A stretch of 13,069 bases of DNA from DASUBV01 sp035532295 (lineage in GTDB: Bacteria > Actinomycetota > Actinomycetes > Streptosporangiales > Streptosporangiaceae), in NCBI GenBank assembly GCA_035532295.1, contig DATKRH010000326.1:1-13069 (forward strand). The letters run 5' to 3'. The notes under the pieces were generated by a model. That model searched no databases. It had not been told where the DNA came from and saw only the letters and a list, made by a program, of their open reading frames with translations. Each line of letters opens with the position of its first letter. Position 1 is the first letter of the stretch. Shown here in pieces: positions 1-6,779 of the stretch. A program made the translations under genes and the position numbers.

Positions 1-34
1 GGCTGGTAGTTAAGCGGTAACGTAGCATATTTCC

Positions 35-895
35 TTATTCGCGTTCTTCGAGTTTGCCTAGTATCCGGTAAGCGTGCTGCTCGAAGTCATAGTCCCCTCG
101 GGGAACCGCGTAGGGGAATATGCCGGCCGCGGCCCACAGCCGGACCGCGTCGATCGCCCCGAAGACTTTTGCGAAATCCGGGTGATGCAGGCGGTAGCCG
201 GTGACGAACTCGGCGCGGGCAGTCTGGTCCGCGAGTTCGCGGTCCCAGAGTTTCGCGAAGTCAAGCAGAGGATGGCCGAGTGCGGCGTGCTCGAAGTCGA
301 CCATCCAGATCGCGCGCCCACCGGGGTCGGTGTGGAGGTTGCGCCAGCCGATATCGCCATGTAGGAGGCAGGTTTCCTGGCCCAGGTCCGTGCCGGCGCG
401 GTTGGTTATCGAGTCATGGAGGCGGCGGATGCGGCCGGCTAGGCCGGTGTCAAGGCGGGCCACCTGGGCGGTCTTTTCAAGGATCAGGGCATTAACGTCG
501 CCGTACCTGCGGAGCTGCGGATCTGTGGTTCCCCTTGTCTTGGCGTGAAGCCTGCCGAGCAACTCGCCTGCGTCCTGGATCTGCTGTGGGGTTGGCGTGA
601 AGGTCCGGAAATCGTGCCACTGGTAGGCGAGCCAGCGATGTGTTTCGTCCAGCGCGCCGTGGCGGATGAGCCGCGGCGTTCGGATTGTGGTCCCGGACAG
701 AATCTGGGCGGCGCGGACCTCCGCTGTGTAGTAGCCAGGGCTGTCGCTGATCATTTTCACGAAGAGGCTGGTTCGATCCGGGAGGGTGCCCCGGTAATGG
801 GTGTTGTGGTGCCTGAGAGCGCCGGGCAGGACGACTTCAGTGAGCGCGCAGCCGAGTTCAGCTTCGATCGCGGTCCTGATGCCCGTCAGGGTCAT
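35..895 (-). CDS. APH-fold phosphotransferase (kinase) family protein, last gene of the operon
   Basis: A 286-aa protein of the aminoglycoside phosphotransferase/choline kinase fold, expected to move the gamma-phosphate of ATP to a small hydroxylated molecule in the cytoplasm. Visible motifs: a probable ATP-anchoring Lys47 (LFVKM), its partner Glu59 (AEVRAAQIL), the catalytic loop HGDIGWRN at 179-186, and the metal-binding DFE at 200-202 followed by GHPLLDFAKLW, a usual APH sequence. Length is normal for the family and all catalytic residues are present, so it should be active. Its ATG overlaps the TGA of the NUDIX gene (ATGA), with only a weak ribosome site, so translation is probably coupled. 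It is the third APH-fold domain in this operon. The substrate cannot be read from the sequence: it could be a sugar, an amino alcohol, or the cluster product (self-protection by phosphorylation). Confidence 0.88.
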   Translation of the reverse strand: MTLTGIRTAIEAELGCALTEVVLPGALRHHNTHYRGTLPDRTSLFVKMISDSPGYYTAEVRAAQILSGTTIRTPRLIRHGALDETHRWLAYQWHDFRTFTPTPQQIQDAGELLGRLHAKTRGTTDPQLRRYGDVNALILEKTAQVARLDTGLAGRIRRLHDSITNRAGTDLGQETCLLHGDIGWRNLHTDPGGRAIWMVDFEHAALGHPLLDFAKLWDRELADQTARAEFVTGYRLHHPDFAKVFGAIDAVRLWAAAGIFPYAVPRGDYDFEQHAYRILGKLEERE

Positions 896-1311
896 GACTG
901 CTGACGCTGGCTGATTTGCTCCCAGGTCCGCCGGTTGCTCTCCCAGGACAAGGCGTCGCTGACCTCGCCGGCGGCGAGCCAGCGGAAGTCCTGATGCTCG
1001 CGGCGGTGAATCGTCACGTCGCTATGCGGGGCGCGGGCGGTATAGAGGGTCTTGCTGATCGTCAGGTCCGGCGAGATCTCGACCAGCAGCCCGGATGCGA
1101 TCTCCGTGAGATCGGCCGCGTCCAGGCTGAATCCGGTCTCTTCCCAGATCTCCCGCAACGCGGCCTCGGGAGGCTTCTCGCCTTCCTCGATACCTCCGGT
1201 GACGGGCTGCCAGAACGCCTCATGTTCCCCGGGCCGGGCGGGGACTTGCAGCAGCAGCACCTCTCCTTCCGGATTGAGCAGCCAGCATTCGATGCTGTTC
1301 TTGATCACCAC
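892..1311 (-). CDS. NUDIX hydrolase
   Basis: A 139-aa protein with a perfect NUDIX box, GX5EX7REUXEEXGU, at residues 39-61 (ending REIWEETGF). NUDIX enzymes cut nucleoside diphosphates linked to another group X. The lead-in FWQPVTGG at 34-40 resembles NudB-type members that act on pterin or dNTP triphosphates, but in this family substrate cannot be assigned from the box alone. I start at GTG 1311 because AGAAAGGA lies 5 bases upstream. The frame is open further, to 1434, but that extension runs into the upstream gene and is low-complexity. The gap to the HprK-like gene is 35 bp, one of the few real gaps in the operon, and the gene has its own ribosome site. The stop overlaps the next start by 4 bp. 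Candidate substrates given the neighbours are an NDP-sugar or ADP-ribose. Confidence 0.92.
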   Translation of the reverse strand: MVIKNSIECWLLNPEGEVLLLQVPARPGEHEAFWQPVTGGIEEGEKPPEAALREIWEETGFSLDAADLTEIASGLLVEISPDLTISKTLYTARAPHSDVTIHRREHQDFRWLAAGEVSDALSWESNRRTWEQISQRQQS

Positions 1312-1346
1312 TTGCGTCCTTTCTGCCGGGGGCGAGCGCGGGTCTT

Positions 1347-2417
1347 CTAGCTCGGCGGAGCATAGAGCGCCCGGCCAACATGCGCTGCCCAGTCTTGCGG
1401 GAGCGGCTGATCCGGACGATAGCCAAGGGCCCACCCTGTGATCATTTCAGGCGCCAGGAGGGCGGGCGGATGCTTTCCGCCGCCGAGTCCAAGCCAGTCG
1501 ACCTGGTACCCGGGGTCTGTCCCGGCGACGTCAGCGGACCGCAGGGTAGCGGTAATGGCGGCGGTACGGAGCCGCCGGCACCAGGTCGCGTCAGGCGCCC
1601 GCTGGAGCGATATCACAGCCGTGATCGGGCTCCAGGCTCGCATGGTTATCTGGCAGAGCCGCTGCGCGGCCGGAATGTCAAGGTAGTGCTTGTCCTTCTG
1701 GGGTGGGTACCGGCGTGTCAGGTCGTCCTCGGAGCAGCCGAAACCGGCAAGGGTATCGCGATGAATGTTCAGTCCGAATGGCAGCGTTCCGGCGGCCAGG
1801 ACCGGGCCGCGCTGACCGACCACGCATCGGTCCACGCTGACTACGGGTACCCGCAACTGCCGGGCGAGCTTGAGGGCGAGATCGGTCTTCCCGGCTCCTG
1901 CCGGGCCGGTGATCAGCAGTCCTGAACGCGGGCCGCCGATGACTGCGGCGTGGCAGAGCCGAAATCCGCGTCGGCCGCCTCCGTGAATGAGCAGCTCACG
2001 CAGAACCTTGCTGGCCCATGTCGCGGCTGCTTCTGTGGTCGTGGCGGTCATGAGCATTCTGCTGTCCTCGCGCAACACGATTGGCCCGTCCTCGTACCGG
2101 GCGATCCACGGCCGTCCGGGCAGCCACCGGACCGGGAAGGCGCCCCGGCCGGTCCGGTGGCTGGCGCGAGCTTGTGCTGACCGGAGCGCCTCGGCGATCT
2201 CCGGCGGTGCTTCGTGCCTGGTGATTACCAGCGTGCCGAACGGCTTGATATCGGAGCTGGCCAGTTCCCCCGACAAAGGCCAGCTCAGCGGTGGCGGGCT
2301 TGAGTGGTCGTCAGCGATCAGGACCGTTCCGGGCGCGGTGTCGAGCAGGCGCCGGTGACCAGTGGTGATCACGCTGTCGCTGCGGGCCGCGAGCCATCGC
2401 GATGCTGCGGTGTTCAC
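1347..2417 (-). CDS. HPr kinase-like P-loop protein
   Basis: A 356-aa protein whose C-terminal half resembles the HprK/PEP-carboxykinase type P-loop fold. It has a Walker A GPAGAGKT at 171-178, preceded by CHAAVI (156-160) and the strand GLLIT (166-170), and followed by VVSVDR (192-197) where HprK has its Asp-rich strand. The N-terminal about 130 residues match nothing I recognise. Such proteins phosphorylate a protein or peptide hydroxyl in known cases (Ser of HPr; the C-terminal Ser of some lasso peptides), but many actinobacterial homologues have no known role. The start GTG 2417 overlaps the upstream TGA (GTGA). The frame stays open upstream to 3017, but there it is an Arg/Gly/Pro-rich shadow of the HAD-ADP-ribosylglycohydrolase gene. 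There is no PTS gene nearby, so classical carbon control is unlikely. A kinase for a sugar, small protein or peptide made by the cluster is an inference. Confidence 0.78.
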   Translation of the reverse strand: MNTAASRWLAARSDSVITTGHRRLLDTAPGTVLIADDHSSPPPLSWPLSGELASSDIKPFGTLVITRHEAPPEIAEALRSAQARASHRTGRGAFPVRWLPGRPWIARYEDGPIVLREDSRMLMTATTTEAAATWASKVLRELLIHGGGRRGFRLCHAAVIGGPRSGLLITGPAGAGKTDLALKLARQLRVPVVSVDRCVVGQRGPVLAAGTLPFGLNIHRDTLAGFGCSEDDLTRRYPPQKDKHYLDIPAAQRLCQITMRAWSPITAVISLQRAPDATWCRRLRTAAITATLRSADVAGTDPGYQVDWLGLGGGKHPPALLAPEMITGWALGYRPDQPLPQDWAAHVGRALYAPPS

Positions 2418-4120
2418 GGCGGCTGCCTCCGGCGCCGGACCTGGCCGAGCTCCTCTGCGATCTGGCTGAAGGAGCTGGCTGCGAAGCGCTCTGTCGCCGC
2501 CGCCCATGACCAGGGGACCGTATCTGGGTTGAAGGCCCCGACGAGGGCGCCGGATATTGCCGCGACTGAGTCCAGGTCCCATCGCGCCCTGCGGCGCAGC
2601 AGCACGGACATGAGCTGCCGGTAGGGATATCCGGAAAGGCCCAGGCAGATGCCGGCGACGGCGGATGACCTGGCCGCCACGGCCATGCCGACTGTGTCTT
2701 CCAGGTAGTCGACGTACTTGTCCAGCCGCGCGAATCGGCGGGCGGCGGCGGTGTGCTCCACGATCGCCTTTCCGACTTCGGTCCCGCCGCCGGCTACGCG
2801 GCCGAGCGCGCTTACCGCCGGTCTGAGAGCGGCGAGCGCGTCCTGGGGGCTGTCGCCCGCTACGGCATGGCTGATGAGCATCGTGAACGCCAGGGCGGCC
2901 ATTACCGCGTCCGGGTGGCCGTGGGTGAGCGTGACGGTCTTGAGGGTGTCGTAGCAGATGTCGCCCAGTTCGTGCGGCTGGTAAATGAACCCGACTGCCG
3001 CCGACCTGGGAACGCATCCATTGGTCGCCCCGTCCGCGGCGACGTAGAGCGGTCCTGCCGCCGCCTTGAGCTTGTATACCTGGCGGCCGCCGTGGGGGTT
3101 GATGATCCTCAGCTTAGCTTCGAGCGCTTCCCGCGAGACGGTTCCGGTGGCGATGATCGTCGCGGCCAGCGCAAGCGCGAGCACCGTGTCATCAGTGATC
3201 CGGCCCCCGAAGACGGCCGGGGGATCGCCTCCGGCCGCCAGCGCGTCGAGCATAGCGACGCTTTCCGCTTCCAGTTGGTGCTCCGGGCGCTTGTCTATCA
3301 ACTTGCCGGTCGCGTCTCCCACCGCGAGGCCAGCGATCGAGCCACGGATACGGTCAGCGGCGCGGGTTTCGTCGCCCCGCCGCGGCGGGCTGCCAGCAGC
3401 CTGCCGGGCTAGCATGGACAGCGCCCGGTCCAGGCTCACCGAGCCGGGCTCGACGATCACGACTCCTGGCCCGGGGACCAGGAGATGGGACGTTATCTTG
3501 TGGGGCACGGCCAGGCACCTCAGGCCGGCGGCGCGGGCGGCGGCGATGCCCTGCGGGGAGTCCTCCGCCGCGACGGCCTGATCCGGCCCCACGCGGACTT
3601 GCGCGAGAGCCGCCAGGTACGCGTCCGGGGCGGGCTTGCGGGCACGGTCCGGGTGGCGTCCGACAACGGCTTCGATCAGCGGCATGAGATCAAGGCGGGT
3701 CAGGGCATCGCGGACCCGGTCAGCCTTGTTATCGGTGACCACGACGCAGCGCACCCGGTCCGCCGCGGCTTCGCGCAGCCAGCCTTCGATGCCCGGCCGG
3801 ACTGGCAGCGCTCCCACTTCCTCGTGATACCTGGCCCGCACCCGGCGGGTCACATCCTCGCCATCGGGCAGGCTCCGGCCGAGTCGCTGCTCAAGCAGCG
3901 CCGACACGGGAGGTTTCCGGGAAAGGTCACCTGGCACCGAGCGGTTGGCTGCCCAGTGCCCGGCCCACGCGTCGGTCGATAGCAGCAGGCCGCGCTCGCG
4001 GAACTCGTCCCGCCATACCCGGTAATGGACGTATTCGGAGTCGATGATCACGCCGTCAAAATCCAGGAATAGGACGTCCACGTTATTCCAGTGCCGCAAG
4101 GGCGGCTCTTCGCCGCTCAC
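2414..4120 (-). CDS. HAD phosphatase fused to ADP-ribosylglycohydrolase
   Basis: A 568-aa two-domain enzyme. Residues about 14-240 form a HAD hydrolase of the phosphoglycolate/beta-phosphoglucomutase type: motif I DFDGVIIDSE (Asp20, Asp22), motif II VVVTDN (Thr129), motif III Lys162 in RKPAPDAYL, motif IV AEDS (Glu186, Asp187), with a helical cap between I and II. Residues about 256-550 form an ADP-ribosylglycohydrolase: AGLAVGDATG at 263-272, the metal motif TDDT at 309-312, NGCVPRSAAVG at 367-377, THGHPDAVMAALA at 399-411, and the C-terminal metal motif DLDS at 515-518 before VAAISGALVGA. Both active sites look complete. The first domain should remove phosphate from a small phosphoester; the second should cut an ADP-ribosyl or similar N/O-glycosyl bond. 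GTG 4120 overlaps the upstream stop (GTGA). The longer open frame to 4426 is a shadow. I know of no characterised protein with this exact pairing. Confidence 0.9.
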   Translation of the reverse strand: MSGEEPPLRHWNNVDVLFLDFDGVIIDSEYVHYRVWRDEFRERGLLLSTDAWAGHWAANRSVPGDLSRKPPVSALLEQRLGRSLPDGEDVTRRVRARYHEEVGALPVRPGIEGWLREAAADRVRCVVVTDNKADRVRDALTRLDLMPLIEAVVGRHPDRARKPAPDAYLAALAQVRVGPDQAVAAEDSPQGIAAARAAGLRCLAVPHKITSHLLVPGPGVVIVEPGSVSLDRALSMLARQAAGSPPRRGDETRAADRIRGSIAGLAVGDATGKLIDKRPEHQLEAESVAMLDALAAGGDPPAVFGGRITDDTVLALALAATIIATGTVSREALEAKLRIINPHGGRQVYKLKAAAGPLYVAADGATNGCVPRSAAVGFIYQPHELGDICYDTLKTVTLTHGHPDAVMAALAFTMLISHAVAGDSPQDALAALRPAVSALGRVAGGGTEVGKAIVEHTAAARRFARLDKYVDYLEDTVGMAVAARSSAVAGICLGLSGYPYRQLMSVLLRRRARWDLDSVAAISGALVGAFNPDTVPWSWAAATERFAASSFSQIAEELGQVRRRRQPP

Positions 4121-5130
4121 CGGCGGTCGCTCGCCGTGGTCGCGCCTAGCTGGGACAGGCAGCGGCCGATTATCTCCAGCGTCTCGGCGGCGGCGCGAAG
4201 CTCGCCGCCGCCTGACTGGCCGGCGGCGATGCGGTCGGCGAACGCCGCCAGTTCCTCGGCGTATCCCTTGCGCGCCCATCCGCGGTAGAGCTGGCCGGCC
4301 TCCCAGCCGAGCGTGGCCCGGTCCCTGATGGAGCCGTCCGTGCCCGACCAGGTAGGCGATGTCGTGATCCTCACGCGGTCCTTGGTGTCCACCTCGATCA
4401 GGTCCCCGGAGGTGGTATGCAGCCATGCCGTGACCTGGTACGCATGTGATCCGGTGGCGGCGCTGATCGTTGCCAGCGCGTCACCCGACGGGCTGGTGAG
4501 CCTCACGCTGACCACGATCTCGCCGGGACGGGACGAGGGCACCCGGACGGCGTCTACGGCCCCCACCCCGCCGAGCAGGTGCCGTGCCCAGTCAAGCGGG
4601 TGGATCATCATGTCGTACATGGCCAGCTCAAGCGGGCCAAGATCCCAGCCTTCCCTGGCAAGCACATCCGGGAAGGTGACCGCCACGTCCGCCAGCCGCA
4701 CTCCCGCGTCATGTGAGGCAAGCCAGTTGTCCACGACCCGGTGGGACGGGGCGTGCCGCCACATGGTCCCGACTGAGACCACAAGCTGCCCTTCCTCCGC
4801 GGAAAGCGCCAGCTCCCGGACCGCCCCTGGCTCGGTTCCGAGCGGTTTTTCCACGAAGACATGCTTGCCCGCGTCAAGCGCGGCCCGCGTGAGCTGGACG
4901 TGCCCGGAAGGGTCAGTGCTGATCAGGACGGCGTCAACGGGCAACTGGAAGGCGTCGCTCGCGGCGGCCAGAACAGGTATCCCAGGCAGCCGCTCGGACG
5001 CGACGGCGCGGACGGCCGGATCGCGCTCGGCTACGGCGGCCAGCGTGAACCGCTCGCAGCCGATCAGGTTCGGCAGTAGGCTGCGGCGGAAATGGCGGCC
5101 GAAACCGATGGCTGCGATAGAGATAGTCAC
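4117..5130 (-). CDS. Gfo/Idh/MocA family oxidoreductase
   Basis: A 337-aa NAD(P)-dependent dehydrogenase. The N-terminal Rossmann fold shows AAIGFGRHFRRSLLPNL (6-22) with the dinucleotide-binding glycines. The family signature EKPLG with catalytic Lys95 is at 94-98 (VFVEKPLG), and the second-domain catalytic region is MYDMMIHPLDWARHLLG at 171-187 with candidate Asp173, His177 and Asp180. These enzymes usually oxidise or reduce a ring hydroxyl or ketone of a sugar, NDP-sugar or inositol. The start is chosen as GTG 5130 because AGGAG stands 7 bases before it. An in-frame ATG at 5172 directly follows the stop of the SDR gene but has no good ribosome site and would add 14 unconserved-looking residues. 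The gap to the SDR gene is 42 bp. Together with the SDR it gives the pathway two redox steps. Confidence 0.9.
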   Translation of the reverse strand: MTISIAAIGFGRHFRRSLLPNLIGCERFTLAAVAERDPAVRAVASERLPGIPVLAAASDAFQLPVDAVLISTDPSGHVQLTRAALDAGKHVFVEKPLGTEPGAVRELALSAEEGQLVVSVGTMWRHAPSHRVVDNWLASHDAGVRLADVAVTFPDVLAREGWDLGPLELAMYDMMIHPLDWARHLLGGVGAVDAVRVPSSRPGEIVVSVRLTSPSGDALATISAATGSHAYQVTAWLHTTSGDLIEVDTKDRVRITTSPTWSGTDGSIRDRATLGWEAGQLYRGWARKGYAEELAAFADRIAAGQSGGGELRAAAETLEIIGRCLSQLGATTASDRR

Positions 5131-5150
5131 GTTACTGCTCCTGGTATAGA
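5123..5150 (-). promoter_or_regulatory. ribosome-binding site deciding the Gfo/Idh start
   Basis: Read on the minus strand, AGGAG lies at 5142-5138, then seven bases (cagtaac), then GTG at 5130. This is one of the clearest Shine-Dalgarno sites in the operon and decides for GTG 5130 over ATG 5172. Confidence 0.7.
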
Positions 5151-5172
5151 GGTGTTTGCCGCGGTCTGGCAT

Positions 5173-5877
5173 CTACTTCGCTGGCTGCCGGGCCTCGATG
5201 GTCTGGCCTGTGACGTGGCGGGAATCCGGGGACAGCAGCCAGCGGGCCAGCGGCAGGCTGTCGGTCACGGGAGGTAGCGGCGGATGGCCGCTGGCGCGAC
5301 CGCGGATGGCCTGCTTGGCGGCGCGGTGCGCTGAGGCCAGATGGGTCTCCGCTGATATTCCGATGATGTTCGCCCGGACCCCGGTTCCGGCTAGCTCACT
5401 GGCCAGGCACCTGGTGTACTGCTCAAGCGCCGCTTTCGCAGCCCCGTATGCGGAGAGCAGGTCAACGGGGGTCCGCGCCGCCAGCGAGCCAACGGCGATA
5501 ATGCTGCCCTGCCCGGAGCGCCGCATCTCGGGCACCAGAGGGGCTAGCAGCCGGATGAACCCAAGCAGCGTGACGTCGAGGACGCGGGCGGCGGCGTTGG
5601 CGTCAACCTGCCAGGCCGGGCCTACGGACCCGGAGTCCGCCGCACAGTACACCAGGCCGTCAACCCGGCCTAGTTCGCTGACAGCAGCCGCCGCGAATCG
5701 CGCGACCGCCTCGGCGTCGGTGACATCAACGGGCAGGTACCGCAGCCCGCGCGAGCTTGCGCCTGGCCGGCGAGCGCCGGCGATGACCTGGTGCCCTTCC
5801 GCGGCGAGTTCGGCCGCCAGGGCCGCGCCGAAGCCGCTGCTCGCACCGGCCACGACCACCGCCAGCGGCGCGGTCAA
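5173..5877 (-). CDS. short-chain dehydrogenase/reductase (SDR)
   Basis: A 234-aa classical-length SDR. The cofactor motif GASSGFG is at 11-17, the adenine-ring Asp region is LPVDVTD at 48-54, the NNAG-type segment is changed to YCAAD (77-81), and the catalytic Ser131 (VGSLAA), Tyr144 and Lys148 (YGAAK) are present. The C-terminus has the usual TGQTIE. The basic residues ARR after the second strand suggest NADP(H) preference. The helix-4 Asn that relays protons in most SDRs is Thr or Leu here (DVTLLGF, 101-107). The substrate is unknown; in this setting a sugar or cyclitol carbonyl/hydroxyl is likely, paired with the next-gene Gfo/Idh enzyme. ATG 5877 overlaps the stop of the upstream APH gene by 4 bp. 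Confidence 0.92.
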   Translation of the reverse strand: MTAPLAVVVAGASSGFGAALAAELAAEGHQVIAGARRPGASSRGLRYLPVDVTDAEAVARFAAAAVSELGRVDGLVYCAADSGSVGPAWQVDANAAARVLDVTLLGFIRLLAPLVPEMRRSGQGSIIAVGSLAARTPVDLLSAYGAAKAALEQYTRCLASELAGTGVRANIIGISAETHLASAHRAAKQAIRGRASGHPPLPPVTDSLPLARWLLSPDSRHVTGQTIEARQPAK

Positions 5878-6779
5878 TTCATTCTCCTGTTTCCGGGGCT
5901 GTTACGGTGCCGAAGGGGGCAGCGGACGCCAGCGTGAGCGGCAAGCAGTTCCTGTGCTGAGCGGGCATGGGTGATGTAGCCGGGCCTGGCGTAGTCATGC
6001 CAGTACGCGAGCGCGCCGACGCAGTGGACTATCAGGTAGAAGCGCACCATTTCGCTAGCGTCGCCGTCAGATGCGCCGTAGCCTTCGAGGAATTCCCGCC
6101 ATGAGGCGGTATCGGCGGCCCGGAAAGTACGCCACCATAGTTTCCCCAGGTCGCTGAGGGGATCGCCGCCGCGTGACTGGTCGAAGTCGCAGAGCGTGAC
6201 GCGCCCGTCCCCGCGCACCAGGATGTTGGCGGGCTTGAGGTCGTGGTGAAGTATCCGCGGGACCAGGTCACCGCCGAGGCTGGGGAGGTGCCGATCGAGA
6301 TAGGCAAGCAGCCGGTCTGCGTCCTGTCCTGGCAGCGGCAGTGATTCCAGCCGGCTCGCCAGGCGCCGTCGCAGGAAGCACGGCCAGGACTCGGCGGCGA
6401 GCGATCCCAGCGGGCCGACGCCGGGCGCCGGGATGTCGTGCAGCCGCCTCAGGCACGCGGCGATTTCGGACGCCAGGCGTCTATCGTCCGGTCCGCCATC
6501 AAGGGGCCCGGCGAGCGGAAGGGCCTCCAGCCGCGTCATGGCAAGTGTCTGATGCCTCTCGCAGGTCGCGACCAGCCAAGGGCTGAGTCCGGCAGGTGCC
6601 AGTGATCGCAGCGCGAGCACCTCGCTGCGGAAGCGCTCGCTCCTCATGTAGCCCTTGACGAGGATCGCCCCGCCTGGAAGCGCGGTTACGGAATTCTCGT
6701 AGCCTCCGTCTCCGGTAGGGCTGCGCCGTGGCGTGCCTGGCACGCTGCCGGGACACCATGGCCGCTCGCAGTTGCTCAT
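5874..6779 (-). CDS. APH-fold phosphotransferase (kinase) family protein
   Basis: A 301-aa kinase-fold protein. Visible: candidate ATP Lys42 (ILVKGY), Glu53 (SEVLALRSL), catalytic loop HHDLKPAN at 178-185, metal motif DFD at 198-200, then GGDPLSDLGKLWW at 204-216, the standard APH sequence after the metal Asp. The catalytic loop, with Leu-Lys-Pro after the Asp, is closer to choline-kinase/Ser-Thr-kinase-like APH members than the gene at 35-895, so the two are not simple duplicates. ATG 6779 overlaps the glycosyltransferase stop (ATGA), and its own stop overlaps the SDR start the same way. It probably phosphorylates a hydroxyl of a pathway intermediate; the substrate is not known. Confidence 0.87.
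   Translation of the reverse strand: MSNCERPWCPGSVPGTPRRSPTGDGGYENSVTALPGGAILVKGYMRSERFRSEVLALRSLAPAGLSPWLVATCERHQTLAMTRLEALPLAGPLDGGPDDRRLASEIAACLRRLHDIPAPGVGPLGSLAAESWPCFLRRRLASRLESLPLPGQDADRLLAYLDRHLPSLGGDLVPRILHHDLKPANILVRGDGRVTLCDFDQSRGGDPLSDLGKLWWRTFRAADTASWREFLEGYGASDGDASEMVRFYLIVHCVGALAYWHDYARPGYITHARSAQELLAAHAGVRCPLRHRNSPGNRRMN

Noticed and set aside
1..34. Terminator after the last operon gene
   Set aside because: Only 34 bases remain and no hairpin with a T-run is visible.
2418..3017. 200-residue extension of the HprK-like frame
   Set aside because: Shadow of the ADP-ribosylglycohydrolase domain on the same strand; low-complexity, with no family resemblance.
4121..4426. N-terminal 102-residue extension of the HAD-ADP-ribosylglycohydrolase frame
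   Set aside because: It is Arg/Gly/Pro-rich and lies entirely over the Gfo/Idh gene; GTG 4120 with the GTGA overlap gives a normal HAD start.
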